Shown in pieces: positions 22,598 through 29,777 of a stretch of DNA of 64,000 bases; position 1 is the first letter of the stretch; each line of letters starts with the position of its first letter. Location of the stretch: assembly GCA_022571215.1 (NCBI GenBank), contig JACZYG010000006.1, forward strand, positions 48,578 to 112,577, written 5' to 3'. Made by a program: the position numbers and the translations under genes. Below the pieces are notes generated by a model. The model ran no database searches. It was not told the DNA's origin and saw only the letters and a list, made by a program, of their open reading frames with translations. The stretch comes from Fidelibacterota bacterium (GTDB lineage: Bacteria; Fidelibacterota; SORT01).

Positions 22598-23143
22598 CGG
22601 TTTACACGCAGAAGATAAGACCTAAATGAAATAAATACAATACGGATTAAGGTTAATTCTGAGCGCAATAATGGGACAACCACTCCCGCTTGCCGCGGGA
22701 CTTCGCATCTGTTTCCTAATTGAAAAGAAGGGGAGAGCATGCCGTCATTGCGAGGAGTCCCGAAGCTTCGGGACGACGTGGCAATCTCAAAGCTCTCGGC
22801 ATTCCATTTACGAGATTGCCCGCCTAACCAATGTCGGGCAGGCTTCTCCCGATAAATCGTGATCGCAAAGACAATAGTGCGTGTGAGTCAGGATTTTCAC
22901 AATCCCGCCATCGGCGGTGGCATCCTGACCGCACATATCCCATCGAAGATGGGATTAAAGTTCCCCTCTAATAAGAGGGGTGGATGCCGATTTATCGGCA
23001 GACGGGGTGTGTCATGTCTCCTCCTCCCCGCTTTCAATATTCAAACCATTAAAATGGTTCAAATATCAGACTTCTCTCGATAACCCCTGGATTAATCCGG
23101 GGGTCAATAGTATGTAGCGTTATGAGAAACCGTTTTAACGGTT
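22598..23143. repeat. Array of short hairpin / extragenic palindromic elements
   Basis: A 545-base stretch without a gene, packed with self-complementary words. They include TCCCGC/GCGGGA at 22684-22700, the perfect 16-mer TCCCGAAGCTTCGGGA at 22758-22773, GGCAATCTC/GAGATTGCC at 22780-22820, and CCGCC/GGCGG at 22905-22917. Further ones are ATCCCATC/GATGGGAT at 22937-22955, CCCCTCT/AGAGGGG at 22963-22980, TGCCGA/TCGGCA at 22985-23000, AACCAT/ATGGTT at 23044-23059, an almost perfect 22-mer at 23083-23104 and AAACCGTT/AACGGTTT at 23127-23144. The piece GTCATTGCGAGGAG at 22744 resembles widespread extragenic repeats that I recall from many environmental genomes. No repeat unit recurs at a fixed spacing, so it is not a CRISPR. 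Confidence 0.7.
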
Positions 23144-23347
23144 TTATTTAATTAGAAGCATTTTCCCGCTCTGCGAACCTTCAGCGGTTTTAAGCGTATA
23201 GATATAAACTCCTGAGACGGCATTCTCTCCCGACCAGCTGTACGTATGCTCTCCCGCATTATGAAACCCGTCAGCGAGAGTTTCAATAAATTGACCGTTT
23301 ATATTGTAAATGTTCAAACGAATATTACCAGATTCGGAAAGATAAAA
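23144..23347 (-). pseudogene. Detached remainder of T9SS sorting domain (after in-frame TAG)
   Basis: In the same frame as the upstream gene, immediately after its TAG, 67 codons run open to a TAA at 23146-23144. They encode FYLSESGNIRLNIYNINGQ ... SGVYIYTL ... GKMLLIK, which is the missing part of a type A T9SS sorting domain. Without readthrough this part is not translated, since there is no start codon with a ribosome binding site. The sequence shows no other damage. Confidence 0.85.
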
Positions 23348-24532
23348 CTAAATATTGGTTGAAGGGTTGAACGGGTTTGGATAGTTACTTAATAGGCTGA
23401 ATCTGCGGAGCGGTATTGTATTATCCACATCGATTCCGATTAGGTTACGATTGAATTGCAACACTGTCAACCTGCCCTCAAGATCACTGGCAAAGACCAT
23501 TCCGTTCTGTGTGTACTGATAAACGCCCCAGTTCCCGTTGGAAGCTGCTGTGTCACCGGGTGGATAGGTGTCGTAGTGCGCAATTTCGGTCGGATTGGAC
23601 GGATCGCTGATGTCAAGGATATAAAATCCTGACTGATAATGACTGATAAAGAGAAGATCGTCCATAACTTGCGCATTATGAGCAAGAAGACTTGAGCCGA
23701 GCCATTCACCTGCTAAAGTAATATTGTTATAATCCGCCACGTTCCAGATCTTAACCGTCTTGCCGGGAGTTTCTTCTGTTGTGACCACATATTGACTATT
23801 ATTAGTAGGCCAGATAGTGTGCACAAATCCGCCGTTAAGAATTTGTTTGCGTACCAAAAGCTTCGGATTTGATTTATCCGACAGATCCCAAATACTGAAG
23901 GATCCTTTTCCACCCTCAGCAAGGTAGAGAGTATCGTTCCTTGCGAAGAGATCGTGAACTGGGAGGTCATGGATAGTTCCTGCGAAAGTGGGATTTTCAG
24001 GATCACTCAGATCGAATATAGTTACGTGATTCGTACTTAAAGGATCTCCTTCCAAATAGGCAAATCCCATTGAAGTGTCTATGCTGATGTTATGAGAACG
24101 AACATTACCTAAATTATCTATAGGAAAGTACCCCACAATTGATACGCTGTTGGGCAATTGCTGAAGATCGAATACGCTTAATCCGGCATTCGCGCCTGTG
24201 TTCTCCGATACGGCGTAAGCGTAATGCCTGTAAGTTTTGATATCTCTGTGATAGCAGGGGTCATTTTCTGTCGGACCCGGAACGGTGGTCACCACCTCCA
24301 TTTTGCTCGTATTTACCACCGCGATACCATTCAATACGCCCATCAGCGCGTATTCCGTACCGTCATTGCCAGTCCAGCCCCATACGTCAGAGCCTCCGAC
24401 AGAGTCGCCTTGAAATATAGCTGTCGGGAATTGAAACACATCAACCCTTTCCAAAACGGCTGTGGATGACAGACCCGACAGATCGGTCATTATCCAAAGC
24501 AGTAAAATCGAAAAGAATATTGCTTTTTTCAT
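23348..24532 (-). CDS. Choice-of-anchor B / LVIVD-repeat secreted protein, sorting tail cut by TAG
   Basis: A 394-residue exported protein of unknown role. It has a signal peptide (MKKAIFFSILLLWIM to about residue 20), then beta-propeller-like LVIVD repeats ('LSVFDLQQLPNSVSIVGY', 'VTIFDLSDPENPTFAGT', 'FYILDISDPSNPTEIAHY'). The early phrase CYHRDIKTYRHYAYAVSE is typical of 'choice-of-anchor B' proteins. It then enters a T9SS sorting domain at SNYPNPFNPSTNI and meets a TAG. The frame continues perfectly behind it. A CAG to TAG change would explain this, since Gln is common at this place. The product as written would lack its cell-surface targeting signal. Confidence 0.82.
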   Translation of the reverse strand: MKKAIFFSILLLWIMTDLSGLSSTAVLERVDVFQFPTAIFQGDSVGGSDVWGWTGNDGTEYALMGVLNGIAVVNTSKMEVVTTVPGPTENDPCYHRDIKTYRHYAYAVSENTGANAGLSVFDLQQLPNSVSIVGYFPIDNLGNVRSHNISIDTSMGFAYLEGDPLSTNHVTIFDLSDPENPTFAGTIHDLPVHDLFARNDTLYLAEGGKGSFSIWDLSDKSNPKLLVRKQILNGGFVHTIWPTNNSQYVVTTEETPGKTVKIWNVADYNNITLAGEWLGSSLLAHNAQVMDDLLFISHYQSGFYILDISDPSNPTEIAHYDTYPPGDTAASNGNWGVYQYTQNGMVFASDLEGRLTVLQFNRNLIGIDVDNTIPLRRFSLLSNYPNPFNPSTNI

Positions 24533-24581
24533 TATCTATGCTCCCGTCATATCGAAGACACTGTTGAATCTGATTTTTCTT

Positions 24582-24602
24582 CTTTCAAGATAACCTTGAA
24601 AG
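24582..24602. promoter_or_regulatory. Inverted repeat overlapping candidate promoter
   Basis: CTTTCAAG and CTTGAAAG flank a 5-base loop between rlmN and the T9SS-type gene. It lies just downstream of the possible -10 at 24602-24607 on the minus strand, where an operator would sit. No T-run follows, so terminator function for rlmN is less likely. Confidence 0.35.
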
Positions 24603-24630
24603 ATTTAATGTCAAATCTGTTGAATGTCAA
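24602..24630 (-). promoter_or_regulatory. Candidate promoter of the T9SS-type gene
   Basis: Minus-strand TTGACA (24630-24625), 17 bp, TAAATC (24607-24602), overlapping the last codons of rlmN and about 70 bases from the start codon. Confidence 0.35.
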
Positions 24631-25739
24631 ACTCTTTGCAGCGGTCTTTCTTTGGAAGGATTTTTAGCTTTCAATTGCCCGCATCCTGCGGCGATGTCAA
24701 TTCCGCGTCGCATTCGGACGGTTGTTATTATTCCGGCGCTGTTTAAAAGATTGACAAAGACTTTTATCTTCTCTTTTGAAGAGGGTTTTCCATCGTAATC
24801 TTCGGTTGGATTCAGCGGGATAACGTTCAAATGACAGGGAAGTCCTTTTAACAGGCGGGCAAGATTTTTAGCCGTTTCTTCTGAGTCGTTCACGCCTTCT
24901 ATCAATGCCCATTCAAAAGTGACTCTTCGTCCGGTTTTTTTAAAATAGTTTTTGCAAGACCGGATAAGGTCGGACAGATTCCATTTTGACGCTGCTTTTA
25001 TAAGGTTTTGCCGCTCTTCGTCATTTGTGCCGTGGAGCGATACAGCAAGACCTATCTGGATCTTTTCATCGGCAAGTTTATCGATCCCTTCAATTATACC
25101 TATCGTCGAAATAGTAATCTTTCTGGCGGCGATGGAGAGTAATTTCGGGTCAACGATGGTTTTAGCCGCCGATATTACATTTTCATAGTTATGCATCGGT
25201 TCGCCCATTCCCATAAAAACAATATTAGATAATCGTTTCCCCGACCGGCGCATGACTCTCGCCGCATGAACCGCCTGCGCAATTATCTCTCCGTGGGATA
25301 AGTTACGGACGTAACCCATTTGTCCGGTGGCGCAAAAAGTGCAACCCATTGCGCATCCAGCCTGTGTTGAAATGCAGGCGGTGGCTCTTTTGTCATATTT
25401 CATCAGCACGGTCTCTATCAAGGAGCCGTCAATTAGCTTGAAGAGCCATTTTTGAGTGAACCCGTCATTGGATTTGATATGGTTTTCGATTTCTAATCCT
25501 TGGAACGTGCAGTTCGAGTTTAGATGATCACGCAGTGAGGCAGGCACGTTGTTCATCTCATCGAAGTTTTCCACATAATTCTTGTAAAGCCATTCGAGGA
25601 TTTGTTTCGATCTATAAGAAGGCTGTTCGAGACTCTGAACTATTTCTGTGAGATCTTCACGGGAAAGGTCATAAATATTCTGTTTAATTTTCCGGTTCAT
25701 CACGGTGTTAAGGTAGTTCAATCTAATCTCATTTTGCAA
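24627..25739 (-). CDS. rlmN: 23S rRNA (adenine-2503-C2)-methyltransferase
   Basis: Radical-SAM enzyme methylating A2503 of 23S rRNA and A37 of some tRNAs. In the 370-residue version the CX3CX2C cluster is CAMGCTFC with Cys129, Cys133 and Cys136, and the second catalytic Cys is Cys353 in AAGCGQL. Other family words are NIVFMGMGEPMHNYENV, STIGI and NVIPLNP. An internal Met at residue 14 (about 25700) is an alternative start. It is divergent from msrP. Confidence 0.95.
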   Translation of the reverse strand: MQNEIRLNYLNTVMNRKIKQNIYDLSREDLTEIVQSLEQPSYRSKQILEWLYKNYVENFDEMNNVPASLRDHLNSNCTFQGLEIENHIKSNDGFTQKWLFKLIDGSLIETVLMKYDKRATACISTQAGCAMGCTFCATGQMGYVRNLSHGEIIAQAVHAARVMRRSGKRLSNIVFMGMGEPMHNYENVISAAKTIVDPKLLSIAARKITISTIGIIEGIDKLADEKIQIGLAVSLHGTNDEERQNLIKAASKWNLSDLIRSCKNYFKKTGRRVTFEWALIEGVNDSEETAKNLARLLKGLPCHLNVIPLNPTEDYDGKPSSKEKIKVFVNLLNSAGIITTVRMRRGIDIAAGCGQLKAKNPSKERPLQRV

Positions 25740-25796
25740 GAAATTACTATCTGTTAATGCAGGCAGGTTTATGATCAGATAAATTAGTAACTTTAC

Positions 25797-25825
25797 TTGA
25801 CATCAATGCGTATAAGAGCTATAGT
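25797..25825 (+). promoter_or_regulatory. Candidate promoter of msrPQ
   Basis: TTGACA at 25797-25802, 17 bp, TATAGT at 25820-25825, 32 bases before the TTG start. This is the best consensus match in the window. Confidence 0.6.
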
Positions 25826-25856
25826 AGTGAAACGGTTTTAGAAAGGAGCGGCAAGG

Positions 25857-26750
25857 TTGGCGAAAATCAGATCCTCTGAGATAACGCCTGAGGAGGTATA
25901 TCTCAACAGAAGAAAATTTATGAAAGGCTTGGGAGCGATAGCGGCAGTTGGAATGGTCTCACCTTCATCGGTCTTACCAAAGAACTTCGGAAAAGAGGAG
26001 GAACTCACCTCCTTCAAATCAATTACTCATTATAATAATTTCTATGAATTTTCTACGGACAAGGAGGAAGTTGCGGAACTTTCGGGCGCTCTGACCACTT
26101 CTCCATGGGATGTGGAGGTTACCGGATTAGTAGAGAAACCAGCTAAATTCAGTGTCGATGACCTGAAGAGCAAGTATGCTCAAGAAGAACGCGTCTACCG
26201 GCTTAGATGTGTCGAGGGATGGTCTATGGTCATTCCCTGGACCGGTTTTCCCGTTGCTTCGCTTCTGAAAGACGCGCAACCTACCTCCAAAGCGAAGTTC
26301 ATGAAAATGACTACATTGATGCGTCCTTCGGAAATGAAAGGTCAAAAGAACAGATGGTATGATTGGCCCTATGTAGAAGGGTTAAGGCTTGATGAAGCGA
26401 TGAACGATCTTGCTCTCTTCGCGACAGGATTATACGGTAAGGATTTGCCGAATCAAAACGGCGCTCCCATACGTCTTGTGGTTCCATGGAAGTATGGTTT
26501 CAAGAGCATCAAGTCGATTGTGAAGATAGAATTGGTCGAACAGATGCCGACATCTCTATGGATGAAAGCAGCTCCGGCTGAGTACGGCTTTTATTCCAAT
26601 GTAAATCCTAATGTCTCTCACCCGCGCTGGTCACAGAAATCCGAGCGGAGGATCGGAGAGTTCAGAAGGAGGAAAACGCTTATGTTCAACGGATATGAAG
26701 AGGAAGTGAGTTCTCTTTATTCCGGAATGGATTTGAAAAAGTATTTTTGA
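25857..26750 (+). CDS. msrP: Protein-methionine-sulfoxide reductase catalytic subunit MsrP
   Basis: Periplasmic molybdopterin enzyme that repairs oxidised methionine in envelope proteins. The 297 residues begin with a twin-arginine signal (NRRKFMKG at 17-24 followed by an Ala/Gly-rich segment), then a sulfite-oxidase-like fold with the molybdenum-ligand Cys118 in RLRCVEGW. Family words are TSPWDVEVTG, PWTGFPV and PWKYGFKSIKSI. The start is TTG at 25857 with GAAAGGAG upstream. The stop overlaps the TTG start of msrQ (TTGA). Confidence 0.94.
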   Translation: MAKIRSSEITPEEVYLNRRKFMKGLGAIAAVGMVSPSSVLPKNFGKEEELTSFKSITHYNNFYEFSTDKEEVAELSGALTTSPWDVEVTGLVEKPAKFSVDDLKSKYAQEERVYRLRCVEGWSMVIPWTGFPVASLLKDAQPTSKAKFMKMTTLMRPSEMKGQKNRWYDWPYVEGLRLDEAMNDLALFATGLYGKDLPNQNGAPIRLVVPWKYGFKSIKSIVKIELVEQMPTSLWMKAAPAEYGFYSNVNPNVSHPRWSQKSERRIGEFRRRKTLMFNGYEEEVSSLYSGMDLKKYF

Positions 26751-27367
26751 AAAAACTCTTCAAACCGGCGATTCACATATTATGCTTGATACCGCTTTTT
26801 ATTCTGATTTCGGATTGGCTGAACGATGAATTGACAGCTAATCCAATACAGTATCTGACGCTTTCAACGGGGAAAACCGCTCTGCGACTATTGACGCTCA
26901 GCATTTCAATCACTCCGATTATATTCTTAACGGCTAAAAGAGACCTTAATCCAGCGCGTAAGCTGCTCGGTTTATACGCCGCATTTTATGCCGCTTTGCA
27001 TTTCAGCATTTTCGTCGGGCTTGATTACTTTTTCGATTGGGAGCTCATCTATGAGACTATACTTGAAAAACCATACGTATTAGTAGGCTTTGCGGCATTC
27101 AGTATTCTGTCAGTCATGGCTGTCACATCCACAAAAGGATGGAAAAGAAGGCTAAAGAAAAAATGGAAACCGTTACATCGGTTTATATATTTGGCGGGAA
27201 TACTCGTGACTCTCCATTATATTTGGCTGGTGAAATCGGATATCCGCGAACCATTACTGTATGGAGCGATAATAGCGCTGTTTTTACTTTTAAGAATTCC
27301 GGGCATTAAAAATGTTATCACGAAATTCAAAAACAGAACTGATTCAGCTAAAGCAGCAGAAGCATAG
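26747..27367 (+). CDS. msrQ: Heme-binding membrane subunit MsrQ
   Basis: Inner-membrane cytochrome-b-like protein that passes electrons to MsrP. The 206 residues form about six membrane helices, with conserved His in AALHFSIFV, KPLHRFIYLAG and VTLHYIWLV as probable heme ligands. RDLNPARKLLGLYAAFYA is a typical MsrQ segment. The TTG start overlaps the msrP stop. It is followed by an osmC pseudogene. Confidence 0.93.
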   Translation: MKKLFKPAIHILCLIPLFILISDWLNDELTANPIQYLTLSTGKTALRLLTLSISITPIIFLTAKRDLNPARKLLGLYAAFYAALHFSIFVGLDYFFDWELIYETILEKPYVLVGFAAFSILSVMAVTSTKGWKRRLKKKWKPLHRFIYLAGILVTLHYIWLVKSDIREPLLYGAIIALFLLLRIPGIKNVITKFKNRTDSAKAAEA

Positions 27368-27424
27368 CGGTTGTAAAATGATCGTTAGTTCTATGCTGAA
27401 CAGGTAAGAAATCAGGAGAAGTTC

Positions 27425-27650
27425 ATGAAGGTGTATCTTAAACAGATAGATAATTTTTCGCTCGCGGCAAAAGCCGAATCCAACCATTGGCTGTCAATTG
27501 ACGAGAGAGTTGAAGACGGCGGGAACGGAGCTGTTGTTGATGTCGGTGGCGGGCTGCTCGGCGATGGATGTCATATCAATTCTGAAGAAACGCATGGTTG
27601 AAAACCTCCAATTGGAGATGACTTCCGAATATGTAGTGAAGAATCTCTAA
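27425..27650 (+). pseudogene. OsmC-family peroxidase pseudogene (frameshifted, shortened)
   Basis: The ATG at 27425, preceded by AGGAG, opens a frame encoding MKVYLKQIDNFSLAAKAES and SIDERVEDGG, the N-terminal strands of a small OsmC protein. That frame ends at a TGA at 27599-27601 after 58 codons of unlike sequence. From about 27528 the next frame encodes ELLLMSVAGCSAMDVISILK, the redox-Cys helix of OsmC, then ENLQLEMTSEYVVKNL and a TAA at 27648. So a frameshift, probably a small deletion between the GG turn and ELLLM, breaks the gene. The C-terminal half (OsmC is usually about 135-140 residues) is largely missing. A sequencing error cannot explain both defects. Confidence 0.75.
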
Positions 27651-28672
27651 CTTTTCGGTTCGCTGAAATCTTCACCGACAACAGCTATGACGTCGGAGTC
27701 TGATATGGACAGTTCTTTGCCGATTTCCCCGAATTTCTTTTTGATATAACCGAGACCTATATGCTTGCCGAGCTCGAACGAATAAACCGAGCTCGTCAGT
27801 TCACCGACAATCTTTGTACCGCTTAACAGGTTGATTTTATCATTAATTTCTATTTCTCCCGACAGATGAATTCTTCTAAGTTGTCTTGAGACCTTGTCAT
27901 AGGTATCCATTCGAGCGATCACTTCTTGTCCTATGTAACAGCCCTTTGTAAATGAAACGCTGTCAAACAATCCGGCTTCCAATGGATTGGCGTTAGAGGT
28001 GATCTCATATCCGTACCGTGGTATACCCCACTCGACTCTCCTAATGTTCCAGGCTTCGCGCCCGGCAGGGACGGCTCCTGATTTAAGCAATTCTTGCCAA
28101 ATTTTCACAGGTTCTTTTTTCAGAAGCATGAAGAGTGATTCGTTATCGGAATAAAGGATCGTGCCCTCGAAATCGGGTATTATTTTAGCGGGGTTTGGAC
28201 CATACAAAGCAAAAAGACCATACTCCCCGGATAGGTCGCTTATCTCCAAGTCTTCAGAAAAATGGTATTTCGTAAGCCATTCGGTAATAGTCTTTCCATT
28301 ACCTTCGCTACAGATCAAGGTCAGTCCGTCGTCTTCCGCCAGGACGGTGATGACGTCAACGAAACGTCCATCGGCATTGGTGAACGAGGAGACTACTATC
28401 TCACCATCTTTAAGATTGAAAACGTTGTTTGTAGACATTTTATGTAGAAATTCTTTTGAGTCCGGACCCGATAGTCTCACGACCCCGTTGTCGGAAAAAT
28501 CCACTAAGACGTGTGATTCCTTAAACGCCTTATATTCGTCAATCACTGAACCGTAATCGTTTGCGATGAGCCAACCGTTTGATTCGATAATATTAGCGTT
28601 TAACGATAAAGCCTCTGGATGATTTATAGTTTTTTTAACAGCAATATCTTTTTCAATCAGCGTGTCGTTCAT
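27647..28672 (-). CDS. ygfZ: YgfZ/GcvT-like folate-binding Fe-S maintenance protein
   Basis: Folate-dependent protein supporting Fe-S enzyme function, cytosolic. The 341 residues share the GcvT aminomethyltransferase fold but carry the YgfZ motif KGCYIGQE at 243-250 with Cys245, which separates it from true GcvT. DFSDNGVVRLSGPDSKEFLH near residues 58-77 is the usual N-terminal signature. It overlaps the end of the osmC pseudogene by three bases on the opposite strand. The next gene upstream (LysM lipoprotein) is 11 bases away, so both are probably one transcript. Confidence 0.9.
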   Translation of the reverse strand: MNDTLIEKDIAVKKTINHPEALSLNANIIESNGWLIANDYGSVIDEYKAFKESHVLVDFSDNGVVRLSGPDSKEFLHKMSTNNVFNLKDGEIVVSSFTNADGRFVDVITVLAEDDGLTLICSEGNGKTITEWLTKYHFSEDLEISDLSGEYGLFALYGPNPAKIIPDFEGTILYSDNESLFMLLKKEPVKIWQELLKSGAVPAGREAWNIRRVEWGIPRYGYEITSNANPLEAGLFDSVSFTKGCYIGQEVIARMDTYDKVSRQLRRIHLSGEIEINDKINLLSGTKIVGELTSSVYSFELGKHIGLGYIKKKFGEIGKELSISDSDVIAVVGEDFSEPKS

Positions 28673-28683
28673 TATTTTCTAAA

Positions 28684-29625
28684 TTATTCACCTTTCAATA
28701 CGGGAACATAAAGGAAGTCACCCGCTTTTATTGAATTAACGTCGTCTAACTTGTTAATCTCGATAAGCAGATCAAGATCGGAATCATATCTGCTCGCTAT
28801 TTTTGATAATGCTTCTCCGGAGGAAATGGTATGAAGGAGAATCATGGTTGAATTATTAGGGATCAAGAGTGTTTGACCGATCCTAATTGAATTAGCATTT
28901 TCTAATGAGTTCACGAGCATTAGTTGCTCAGTTTTAGAGTTGTGTTCCTTAGCTAATGTAGATAAATTGTCACCACTTTTTATTTTATAATATATAAATC
29001 CCAATCCCTTTTCACTCTTAATCTCCCCCGGTTCCCCGAAATTTTGGATAACTTCATCACTTTCATCTGCCGAAGGAGTAGCTGTTTCCGCGGTTTCTGT
29101 TACTTCGTCAACAGGTAGCGCGACCGTCAATTCAATCGGTCGTTCAGCGCTGTCAGGTTCTGGGCTTTTGTTGACAATTAGCTTTTTAGCGGAAGCGTCC
29201 TTACCAGAACCGACAATCAGCGTATCCACGATGGCGGCGAGATCGGGTACTATTGAGATTTGTTCTTCGGTTTCAGTTACTTTGATAGTTTCCTCATCAA
29301 GTAATTTCGACCTTTGTAGAGCTTCCAATTCACGCAATCGAGTTTGAACCTTCATGAAAAATCCACGCCATTCATTCGGATTCGATTTATATTTATCAAG
29401 CATTCGGTCAATTTTTTGCTTAGACAAATTATTATCTGTGAGATAGCTTGCGACTCTTGCGTCTTTTTCCGCTAAGCCGCGCTCAGATTCATAAATAAGT
29501 GAAATCTGCACATAAGCTTCAACTAATTTGCCTTCCGGAATATCATCGGCATTTTTTTCTTCTTTGATACAATTTGCCGCCAATAGTGAAGATAAAATAA
29601 AAAATATTAGAACTAATCGTCTCAT
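28684..29625 (-). CDS. LysM-repeat lipoprotein
   Basis: A 313-residue envelope protein with a short lipoprotein signal (MRRLVLIFFILSSLLAANC, Cys19). A helical domain at about 30-105 resembles DUF4296-type lipoprotein domains (GKLVEAYVQISLIYESE, KYKSNPNEWRGFF). An acidic Glu/Thr/Val linker follows, then two LysM modules ('YYKIKSGDNLSTLAKEH' and 'LHTISSGEALSKIASRY'), which bind peptidoglycan. It probably tethers the outer membrane to the wall. No ribosome binding site precedes the ATG, and a candidate promoter lies so close that the mRNA may be leaderless. Confidence 0.85.
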   Translation of the reverse strand: MRRLVLIFFILSSLLAANCIKEEKNADDIPEGKLVEAYVQISLIYESERGLAEKDARVASYLTDNNLSKQKIDRMLDKYKSNPNEWRGFFMKVQTRLRELEALQRSKLLDEETIKVTETEEQISIVPDLAAIVDTLIVGSGKDASAKKLIVNKSPEPDSAERPIELTVALPVDEVTETAETATPSADESDEVIQNFGEPGEIKSEKGLGFIYYKIKSGDNLSTLAKEHNSKTEQLMLVNSLENANSIRIGQTLLIPNNSTMILLHTISSGEALSKIASRYDSDLDLLIEINKLDDVNSIKAGDFLYVPVLKGE

Positions 29626-29633
29626 ATATACGT

Positions 29634-29662
29634 ATCATAAGATAAGAGGAGTAAATAATCAA
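29634..29662 (-). promoter_or_regulatory. Candidate promoter of LysM lipoprotein, near-leaderless
   Basis: Minus-strand TTGATT (29662-29657), 17 bp, TATGAT (29639-29634). Transcription about seven bases downstream would begin at the ATG (29625) or one to two bases before it. Confidence 0.45.
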
Positions 29663-29702
29663 GCATTTGTAAGGAAGGACACTGAATGTTTAAGATGAAT
29701 TG

Positions 29703-29731
29703 TTGACATTCTACTGACGATGTAATAAATT
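29703..29731 (+). promoter_or_regulatory. Candidate promoter of the peptidase/PD40/barrel gene
   Basis: TTGACA at 29703-29708, 17 bp, TAAATT at 29726-29731. It is the same -10 word and spacing as the gatC promoter. Confidence 0.5.
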
Positions 29732-29777
29732 AAGGAGCAAAATACATACCGATAAAACACTATTGGGACGTAATATT

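Noticed and set aside
22684..23144. CRISPR array
   Set aside because: The palindromic words differ from each other and are not separated by regular spacers; no cas gene is near.
23348..23350. TAG reassigned to an amino acid in this organism
   Set aside because: TAG ends several intact genes here at the right length (ABC ATPase at 4651, hslU at 18796, argF at 19737, Trm112-like at 48244), so a general code change is excluded.
27528..27650. OsmC read as a second selenoprotein
   Set aside because: OsmC-type selenoproteins exist, but here the TGA is in a different frame from the redox helix, which itself has a normal Cys codon. A frameshift explains the data.
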